From positions 1 through 10,868 of the forward strand of contig DALS01000028.1 in assembly GCA_002499445.1 (NCBI GenBank): a DNA stretch of 10,868 bases, in the 5' to 3' direction. The notes under the pieces were generated by a model, which was not told the DNA's origin, made no database searches, and saw only the letters and a list, made by a program, of their open reading frames with translations. Shown here piece by piece: positions 5,965-10,868 of this stretch (position 1 is the stretch's first letter; every line of letters starts with the position of its first letter). Made by a program: the position numbers and the translations under genes. The stretch is from Methanosarcina sp. UBA293. GTDB taxonomy: Archaea; Halobacteriota; Methanosarcinia; Methanosarcinales; Methanosarcinaceae.

Positions 5965-7134
5965 TCATAAGCCTTTAGATTCCCCATAGTCCGAGACACA
6001 CAGCCTGTAAGCCCTGTTAACGAGCTCAACCATTCTGGAATCTTCCCTCTTAATCTCTATTCCGCAGGCAAGAGAAAGGTATTCAGCAAGGTCAAAAATT
6101 TTTATTTTTTCCTCCTTTTCGGCTTCAGTGACTTCCTTTCCGGCTTCAATTAGATTCTGCATACATCCCCCACAATTTGTGACAATTATATCACAGCCCA
6201 GTTCTTTGGCAGCCATGTACCGGTCAGAAGCCACAACAAGGGACTCAGACGGGTAATTGACCCTTACCCCGCCTCCAAAGCCACAACAGGCCGAGTTTTC
6301 CGGGGTTTTATTGGCAAGTTCGGTACCCTCGATGCTTTCAAGCACATCTCTTGCTTCTTGATGTACTCCCATTCCCCTAGTCAGATGGCAGGGATCGTGA
6401 TAAAAGACTCTGTGCTTGAGAATAGCCCTGGGAACAAGTTTGTTTTCTCTTATAAGAAGCTCAAGGTACTGGGAAACGTGCATAACTTCAAAATCAAGTT
6501 TCCCAAATATTCTTGGATAGATATCTTTAAATGCCTTAAAACAACCTGGGCAAGCTGTAATAAGAGTTTTTGTCCCTCTTTTTCTGATTTCTTCGACATT
6601 CCGCGATCCATTTCTGCGAATAGGCCCCATATCCCCAGCACCTGCGGATACAGCTCCGCAACAATATTCAACCCCGCTCAGGACAGTATAATCGACTGAA
6701 GCTTTCTCAAGCAGTGCAACTGCAGCCTGTGCCATAATCTTGTTGATATATGTGCCTGCACAGCCTGGGAAATACACTACCGAGCCTGAACTTTCCTTGT
6801 ATGTAGGAGTTTCATCCATCTCAGCAATTTTCTTAAAAAGATTATTTTCAGCTTCAGGATCTACCATTGTCTGCCTATCGGAGAGTCCATTTTCACTCAC
6901 CCATTTCTGCCTGGCAGGAGAAATAAGCATTTTAATTCCTAGCCCCTCGGGACATGCAGCGGGACAGAGCCCACAGGTCAAGCAGCGCAGTAGAGATTCT
7001 TCATCAATCTCCGAGCTCCCTTCAAGATACCCGTACAACCGGTCAAGCAAATCAAGGTCGTTATAGCGAGGACAAAATTGAAGACATAATCCGCATTTTT
7101 TACATTTTGCCCTGTGCTTTTCCACTATATCCAT
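5965..7134 (-). CDS. hdrD: HdrD-type heterodisulfide reductase iron-sulfur protein (HdrD2-like)
   Basis: The 389-residue protein has the HdrD layout. Two ferredoxin motifs bind [4Fe-4S] clusters (C11-x2-C14-x2-C17-x3-C21-P and C51-x2-C54-x2-C57-x3-C61-P), and two complete CCG domains follow (C125-x32-C158C159-x35-C195-x2-C198 and C249-x33-C283C284-x36-C321-x2-C324). In HdrD these CCG domains hold the active-site cluster that reduces CoM-S-S-CoB; no transmembrane helix is seen, so a membrane partner such as HdrE would be needed and is absent here. A paralogue called hdrD2 is known next to the mtbC operon in Methanosarcina acetivorans, which this resembles. The ATG at 7134 has GGAG eight bases upstream. 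It may serve methylotrophic growth or be a related oxidoreductase (GlpC/lactate-type), so the substrate is uncertain. Confidence 0.88.
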   Translation of the reverse strand: MDIVEKHRAKCKKCGLCLQFCPRYNDLDLLDRLYGYLEGSSEIDEESLLRCLTCGLCPAACPEGLGIKMLISPARQKWVSENGLSDRQTMVDPEAENNLFKKIAEMDETPTYKESSGSVVYFPGCAGTYINKIMAQAAVALLEKASVDYTVLSGVEYCCGAVSAGAGDMGPIRRNGSRNVEEIRKRGTKTLITACPGCFKAFKDIYPRIFGKLDFEVMHVSQYLELLIRENKLVPRAILKHRVFYHDPCHLTRGMGVHQEARDVLESIEGTELANKTPENSACCGFGGGVRVNYPSESLVVASDRYMAAKELGCDIIVTNCGGCMQNLIEAGKEVTEAEKEEKIKIFDLAEYLSLACGIEIKREDSRMVELVNRAYRLCVSDYGESKGL

Positions 7135-7310
7135 TTTTTAACTCCATATCATTTTAAACTGGTGAGACTTTAATCTACCCTTTAAGCTATAAAAGATGAT
7201 TAAAACCTCTTTTTTGACAGAAAATCCTTAAAGATCCCTTTTTGATGGTTCCTTCTCGATAAAAATCACTAAAATTTTCTTCATTACAGGTTTATCTTAT
7301 CAACCCTGCA

Positions 7311-7317
7311 TTATATA
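7311..7317 (-). promoter_or_regulatory. TATA box of the hdrD-like gene
   Basis: The minus strand reads AAGTATATAATGC here. Transcription would start near 7288 and give a leader of about 150 nt. The box overlaps the first unit of the repeat array. Confidence 0.4.
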
Positions 7318-7388
7318 CTTGAATCACATTACTGCTTTAATACTTGCATTACATTTCTACTTTATATATCTAAATTACATTCGGCCTG
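7311..7388. repeat. Three imperfect ~25-base tandem repeats
   Basis: Units share TATACTTGAATCACATT, ATACTTGCATTACATTT and ATATCTAAATTACATTC, with ACATT at 7326-7330, 7351-7355 and 7377-7381 (steps of 25 and 26) and TACTTG at 7316 and 7341. The first two units also end with CTTTA. The array lies between divergent genes, immediately upstream of the hdrD-like promoter. It looks like phased binding sites for a regulator rather than CRISPR, as there are no spacers. Confidence 0.55.
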
Positions 7389-7489
7389 AAGAACCGTGAC
7401 TGAAACTGCAGGAAGCCCTAAAAAGGAAATAAAAAGCCTGGGCAGGATTTTTTCCAAAAAGATAAGCTAATGTTCAACCATACTATCAC

Positions 7490-7497
7490 TATATAAG
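7490..7497 (+). promoter_or_regulatory. TATA box of the CDP-alcohol transferase gene
   Basis: CACTATATAAGTAG places a TATA box about 25 bases before 7517. That start would leave a very short leader containing GGAAGGGA (7518-7525), consistent with translation beginning near 7532 and not at the first ATG at 7619. Confidence 0.5.
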
Positions 7498-7531
7498 TAG
7501 CTAAGTAGCCAGTAAAAGGAAGGGATTTAAA

Positions 7532-8149
7532 ATTTTCGATGAACTCAAAAACAGCGCAAGAAAGCTGATAATTCCAATTGCTCGCCTGATTCCCTTATCT
7601 CCGAATACTCTTACCTTAATGGGGTTTGCCGTAAGCGTCGTTGGGGGAGGAGCGTTTGCGCTAGGAGAGCCTTTTGCAGGCGGGCTTTTGATCCTTTTTA
7701 GTGGGGTCTTTGATATCCTTGACGGAGGAGTCGCAAGGGCAAAAGGCAGGACAACGCCTTTTGGAGGAGTGCTTGATTCGGTTTGCGATCGATACTCCGA
7801 CGGCCTGATGTTCTTAGGAATAATAGCAGGTTCAGTTAACGGCAGGCTGGCTCTACCTCCAGTTGTACAAATTGAAGGCTGGCTCTGGGCAGGTTATGCC
7901 CTGATAGGTTCCTTTCTGGTTAGCTACACTCGCGCTCGCGCGGAATCCGCAGGCTGCAGGAAACTGTCAGTTGGAATTGCTGAACGCGCGGAAAGAATGA
8001 TTATCCTGGCTCTGGGTGGGCTTTCAGGTTTTCTGAGCTGGGCTCTCGTACTCATAGCGGTATTTTCCCATATTACTATTATTCAGAGAGTCCTTCGGGC
8101 AAAAAGCATATTGAGTAAGCCTTCAGAAGCCGATGCTCAAAAACCTTAA
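7532..8149 (+). CDS. CDP-alcohol phosphatidyltransferase family membrane enzyme
   Basis: This family transfers a phosphoalcohol onto a CDP-activated lipid, here probably CDP-archaeol, in membrane phospholipid synthesis. The full signature is present: D61-x2-D64-G65-x2-A68-R69-x8-G78-x3-D82-x3-D86 (numbered from the ATT at 7532), with several hydrophobic helices around it. The first ATG is 7619, but the frame is open upstream and encodes FDELKNSARKLI...ARLIPLSPNTLTL, the usual amphipathic N-terminus with PNTLT of this family. No ATG, GTG or TTG occurs between the stop at 7502 and 7619; ATT at 7532 lies seven bases after GGAAGGGA. The full product is 205 residues. The acceptor (inositol-phosphate, glycerol-phosphate, serine or ethanolamine type) cannot be told from sequence alone. 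Confidence 0.88.
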   Translation: MFDELKNSARKLIIPIARLIPLSPNTLTLMGFAVSVVGGGAFALGEPFAGGLLILFSGVFDILDGGVARAKGRTTPFGGVLDSVCDRYSDGLMFLGIIAGSVNGRLALPPVVQIEGWLWAGYALIGSFLVSYTRARAESAGCRKLSVGIAERAERMIILALGGLSGFLSWALVLIAVFSHITIIQRVLRAKSILSKPSEADAQKP

Positions 8150-8280
8150 CTCTCATTTCTATGAGACAAAAAATCGAGCCTCAAAAAGTTAGATCGGCAT
8201 CAGATAAAAGGGTTAGAGCTCAATAAAAATAGTAAAAATAATGTCTGGACTTTCTTCTACCGATACTCATTTATACTACA

Positions 8281-8331
8281 TATATAATTACAATAGTTGA
8301 TGATGGCAAACGCAGTTAAGAGATTTGCCAT
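8281..8331 (+). promoter_or_regulatory. TATA box and 8-bp inverted repeat before tRNA-Pro
   Basis: TATATAAT at 8281-8288 predicts a start near 8310. A perfect inverted repeat ATGGCAAA (8303-8310) / TTTGCCAT (8324-8331) straddles that predicted start. It may be an operator or, if transcription begins further upstream, a hairpin in the pre-tRNA leader. Confidence 0.4.
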
Positions 8332-8352
8332 TGAAAAAGTAATCTACTCTGC

Positions 8353-8430
8353 GGGGCCGTAGGGTAGCCTGGTCCATCCTGCAAGGCTGGGGGTCTTGCG
8401 ACTTGAGTTCAAATCTCAGCGGCCCCACCA
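8353..8430 (+). tRNA. tRNA-Pro (anticodon GGG)
   Basis: All arms can be drawn. The acceptor is GGGGCCG/CGGCCCC (8353-8359/8420-8426), followed by A73 and an encoded CCA at 8428-8430. The D arm GGG...TCCT follows TA. The anticodon stem is CAAGG/TCTTG with loop CTGGGGG, giving anticodon GGG at 8389-8391 with G37. The T arm is TTGAG-TTCAAAT-CTCAG. GGG reads CCC/CCU proline codons, and G37 is the m1G position expected of tRNA-Pro. No intron is present. A short T-rich run (8431-8437) follows and may end transcription. Confidence 0.93.
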
Positions 8431-8668
8431 AATTTTTATCGATACTCAATTTTACAGTTTTATATCACTATGTATTATTTTATATTGTTTTGCATTATTT
8501 TTGGCATTATTATGTTTTTATTTTTAGTCTAATTTTACATTTTAGTTTCAGATATTTTATTATGATAGTGTCTTTTTGAACTCACACCCAGACTTTTCAT
8601 TAGCTTTTCTGGCTTAGAACTCTCACCGGCTACAAAAATAGCCTTTTGAAGAAAGAATATAACTTTAG
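8431..8668. other. AT-rich intergenic stretch
   Basis: No gene is seen. The DNA is dominated by runs such as TATTATTTTATATTG and TTTTTAGTC. Stops occur frequently in all frames and no ribosome site with a following frame is visible. Confidence 0.5.
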
Positions 8669-9092
8669 GATCTTTTAGACCTGAAAAATCGCCTAGCCAA
8701 ATCATTAATAAAACATATTGAGATCCTAATAGAAATAGAAAAGTATTTGCACTACTCTGTGAATAATACTGTAAATAATATATTGACTAATATTACCTTT
8801 TTTCTCAGTTGATCCAATACGTCAGTTCGTATTACTCATCGCCTTCTTAACACTTCTTGTGTTTAGCTTTCCCAGGCTTCTGCCAAAGATTCTTGATAAA
8901 AATACTTCGTTCTCTGACTCATTCAGTTATACTCTATTACTTATGATTTTGCTTGCAGGTTCAATTTATTGCTTATGGCTTCTGGTGCTACCAATATATC
9001 CAATTAAATTTCTTCATTTCTCAAATGGTTTGATTATAGTTCTACTTTTACTTACAATATTTAAATCACTGTTAAACAGAACAAAAAATTAA
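8669..9092 (+). pseudogene. Frameshifted remnant of a small membrane protein
   Basis: Two overlapping plus-strand frames look like parts of one protein. The first (8669-8812) encodes DLLDLKNRLAKSLIKHIE...KYLHYSVNNTVNNIL, a charged helical segment, and stops at TGA 8810. The second is open from 8787 to the TAA at 9090 and encodes DPIRQFVLLIAFLTLLVFSF, then TLLLMILLAGSIYCLWLLVL and GLIIVLLLLTIFKSLL, giving three likely membrane helices and a basic end (NRTKN). A single frame change within 8787-8810 would join them. Neither frame has an ATG with a ribosome site; the second could start only at GTG 8859, which cuts into the first helix. The family is not recognised. An intact 77-residue protein from 8859 is the alternative. 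Confidence 0.4.
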
Positions 9093-9125
9093 ATTAAGAT
9101 TCAAACAAACGATAGCTTATCATAA

Positions 9126-9492
9126 ATATTCTATAGCTTCAAATTTCATAATCTTTTTGAACTAAAATCTTTTCAGATCAAAAGAGCCGAGCTTGATCAT
9201 CCCAGGACTGATTCAGAACCAAGTATAATTATTATTGATAATCGTAATACTACTATTGATAATAGTACTACTATTGAAAGTATCAGAATAAATAATGATG
9301 ATATTATTAGAATAAACAGCGATGATAATATTACAACAAATAGTAAAGATAACAATAATAATCAAGAACATAGTTCTGATAAAAAAATCACGTCTTTTAG
9401 ATTTTATTGAGACCCTCACTAGTGTCATTGGAATTCTAGTCATTATTTGTGGAATACTTGTCGCAGTAACGAAAAGGGTATCTAAAAAGTAA
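9126..9492 (+). pseudogene. Frameshifted remnant: Asn/Asp-rich linker and C-terminal membrane anchor
   Basis: A frame open from 9126 to TGA 9408 has no start codon. It encodes KFHNLFELKSFQIKRAELDHP, then a low-complexity Asn/Asp/Ser/Thr/Ile stretch (for example NTTIDNSTTIESIRINNDD) up to HSSDKK. At the seven-A run 9381-9387 the next frame continues as SRLLDFIETLTSVIG and ILVIICGILVAVTKRVSKK, stopping at TAA 9490. This is a typical ending for a surface or membrane protein: flexible linker, one helix, basic tail. A one-base slip in the A run would join both. Reading only ATG 9322 to 9492 gives a 56-residue protein in which the linker becomes Ile/Lys-rich, which seems less natural. Confidence 0.4.
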
Positions 9493-9518
9493 GACAGATC
9501 TATACAGGCGAATTACTG

Positions 9519-9600
9519 ATCAGGCAGGATATAAACAAGGTCGTACACTGTTACTTTTACTTGAATGATATTAATCTAAAGCACCTTGACAATGCCTGAT
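9519..9600. repeat. Nested inverted repeat, 82 nt
   Basis: ATCAGGCA (9519-9526) pairs with TGCCTGAT (9593-9600), and CAAGGT (9536-9541) pairs with ACCTTG (9583-9588) inside it, all perfectly. The loop is about 41 bases. The plus strand continues TTATACCTTTTTAC, so the structure could end a transcript, be a small structured RNA, or be the footprint of a tiny mobile element. Confidence 0.45.
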
Positions 9601-9828
9601 TTATACCTTTTTACAATCCAGCGAGTTATAGTAGACCTGCGTTATACACGAAACATAAGCATTTCTAACTTATACGTAATATACTTCTAATATCATCTTT
9701 ATCAATAGCCGTAATTATTAATCCACAGCGTCATAGTTTTGTTGTTTATACATTTTACCTATACATCTTTACCCAATTCGTAACCTAGTCCATGATGGAA
9801 TTTTTCTACTAAAAAGGTGAAAATAAGT
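9601..9828. other. Intergenic region upstream of the RNase H-like gene
   Basis: No gene is seen. Possible TATA boxes for the following gene include TTATACGT near 9670 and TTTATACATTTT near 9747, neither with a clear BRE. AAGGTGA at 9815-9820 is the ribosome site that sets the start at 9829. Confidence 0.4.
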
Positions 9829-10656
9829 ATGCTTGAAATTTATTGTGACTCTTCCTTTAATGAAGGTGAGGACTCTTATATTGGCTGTACAGTGCTCCGG
9901 GACGGAAAGCAGATCCACCAGTCCACAACAAAGGTTCCTGATGCCCCTCAAAATAACCTTCATTGTGAGCTTGCAGCCCTTAATTTCGCTATAACCCTTT
10001 CCAAAATATTTTTCGAAGGGGACCAGGATATTACTATTTATAATGATTCGACTGAAGCCGTAAAAGCTTTTCAGAAGGAAAGTCAGGAAAACAAAAAGAA
10101 ATTTTCGGGGCTTAATATTAATTTTGAATATATTCCACGTGAAAAAGTAAATCAGGCAATTGCGGACAGTTTGTCTAAAAAATTTCCGATATTTCTCCTG
10201 AATATTCCTACCTGTAAAGTAGAATCTTTTTCCCGGAGACAAGATATACTCTCCGATATAGCCCAAAAAAGGCGCAATATCCTTTATCTTGAGAAAGTCG
10301 AAGAAAAATCCACGAATAAAAGAATCTGCTACAGACTGATAATCCGTACATTGGACAAAGTTCTTTCAGATGACAGGCTTTATCTTATAAGAAAAGGGGG
10401 ACCTGGAACCCAAGTAAAAGCTGCAGAAGAAATAAGAAAAGACCTGTCCGACCCAATGATACTCTCCTCGCTGGAAGCAAAGGGGATCAGGCTTGAAAAC
10501 TCCTACTTCCTGCTAACGGATGAAACCTGGGGACTTCGAGGCACGGACAATCAGACTTGTTCCATTCTCCCAAGCTCAATCCGCCACAGGATTATTTGCG
10601 ACGAAGTGGACCGGTCCCCTCAAAATCTCTTAAGACGAGCTGAGCGTTTCAGATAA
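9829..10656 (+). CDS. RNase H-fold protein with unrecognised C-terminal domain
   Basis: The 275-residue protein begins with an RNase HI-like domain (about residues 1-118). The catalytic acidic set is in family order: D7 in EIYCDSS, E47 in HCELAALNFA, D73 in IYNDSTEAVKAF and D113 in NQAIADSLSKK. This suggests hydrolysis of RNA in RNA-DNA hybrids or a related nuclease role, in the cytoplasm. Residues about 140-275 are a separate soluble region rich in charged residues (RLIIRTLDKVLSDDRLYLIRK, AAEEIRKDLSDPMILSSLEAKG, ENSYFLLTDETWGLRG) that I do not recognise; it may bind nucleic acid or a partner. The ATG at 9829 is preferred because AAGGTGA lies eight bases upstream; GTG at 9817 would overlap that site. 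The gene stands alone on the plus strand, next to decayed DNA and repeats. Confidence 0.8.
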   Translation: MLEIYCDSSFNEGEDSYIGCTVLRDGKQIHQSTTKVPDAPQNNLHCELAALNFAITLSKIFFEGDQDITIYNDSTEAVKAFQKESQENKKKFSGLNINFEYIPREKVNQAIADSLSKKFPIFLLNIPTCKVESFSRRQDILSDIAQKRRNILYLEKVEEKSTNKRICYRLIIRTLDKVLSDDRLYLIRKGGPGTQVKAAEEIRKDLSDPMILSSLEAKGIRLENSYFLLTDETWGLRGTDNQTCSILPSSIRHRIICDEVDRSPQNLLRRAERFR

Positions 10657-10672
10657 CTTTCCATCTAGATCA

Positions 10673-10868
10673 GATCAAGGGTTTTTGGATCAAACACAAC
10701 CGTTGCGCCGGTTGATCACGCCGATAGGGTTTGGGGATAAGGCTTTTAAATCCAAACGTTACGCTGTTTTTGATCAAACTTTTTTTGAAAAAGTTTGCGG
10801 TCAAGCCTTTTCCCAAAAGGGTTGTGATCACTCAGCTTCTAGGGATTTCGATCAAACCTTTTCCCAAA
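10673..10868. repeat. GATCAAA-type intergenic repeat region with hairpins
   Basis: GRTCAAR recurs at 10673, 10688, 10772, 10799 and 10850. GTCAAGCCTTTTCCCAAA (10800-10817) recurs as 10851-10868 with two differences, a 51-base step. Hairpins AAACTTTTT/AAAAAGTTT (10776-10784/10788-10796), CCTTTT/AAAAGG (10806-10811/10815-10820) and AACCG/CGGTT (10698-10702/10709-10713) lie between. Similar intergenic repeats are, as I recall, dispersed in Methanosarcina genomes. The array continues past the window edge. The first hairpin may also terminate the upstream gene. Confidence 0.6.

Noticed and set aside
7311..7388. CRISPR array
   Set aside because: The repeats are contiguous and degenerate with no spacers, and no cas gene is present.
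8303..8362. Short frame MANAVKRFAIEKVIYSAGP ending inside the tRNA
   Set aside because: It runs into the tRNA acceptor stem, lacks a ribosome site, and its ATG is part of the inverted repeat.
9213..9443. 76-residue minus-strand Ile/Asn-rich frame
   Set aside because: It is the complement of the AAT/GAT/ATT low-complexity stretch; its hydrophobicity follows from that composition.
9769..10266. 165-residue minus-strand frame opposite the RNase H-like gene
   Set aside because: The plus strand has a ribosome site and a conserved catalytic residue pattern; the opposite frame has neither.

Overview
The window comes from a methylotrophic methanogenic archaeon, almost certainly a Methanosarcina. The evidence is a dimethylamine/trimethylamine methyltransferase operon with an in-frame UAG (pyrrolysine) codon in mttB, a heterodisulfide reductase D-type protein, archaeal TATA/BRE promoters, and a very AT-rich noncoding part. 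No complete gene that I can delimit ends in TAG, as expected where UAG is read as pyrrolysine. The gene order resembles the mtbC-mttB-mttC-mttP-mtbB1 cluster known from Methanosarcina; the species cannot be fixed from sequence reading alone.

Region 1 (1-5450, minus strand) is the methylamine operon. In transcription order it holds mtbC (dimethylamine corrinoid protein), mttB (trimethylamine:corrinoid methyltransferase, Pyl334), mttC (trimethylamine corrinoid protein), a 370-base structured gap, mttP (permease), a 98-residue winged-helix-like protein, a 49-residue single-pass membrane protein, and the start of mtbB (dimethylamine methyltransferase, cut by the window edge). A strong BRE/TATA at 5429-5447 predicts a leader of about 265-280 nt carrying several hairpins. 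The genes form one pathway: MttP probably imports the methylamine, MttB and MtbB move a methyl group to Co(I) on MttC and MtbC, and the methyl then goes to coenzyme M through a methylase encoded elsewhere.

Region 2 (5450-7500) holds an HdrD-type iron-sulfur protein transcribed in the same direction just upstream of the operon. Its promoter side carries three imperfect ~25-base tandem repeats.

Region 3 (7500-8430, plus strand) holds a CDP-alcohol phosphatidyltransferase, whose conserved N-terminus can only be included if translation starts at a non-canonical codon (probably AUU), and a tRNA-Pro(GGG) with an encoded CCA.

Region 4 (8431-9828) is AT-rich and apparently decaying. It contains two plus-strand coding remnants that are each open only across a change of frame, and an 82-nt nested inverted repeat. 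Region 5 (9829-10868) holds an RNase H-fold protein with an unrecognised C-terminal half, followed by repeat-like DNA that reaches the window edge.
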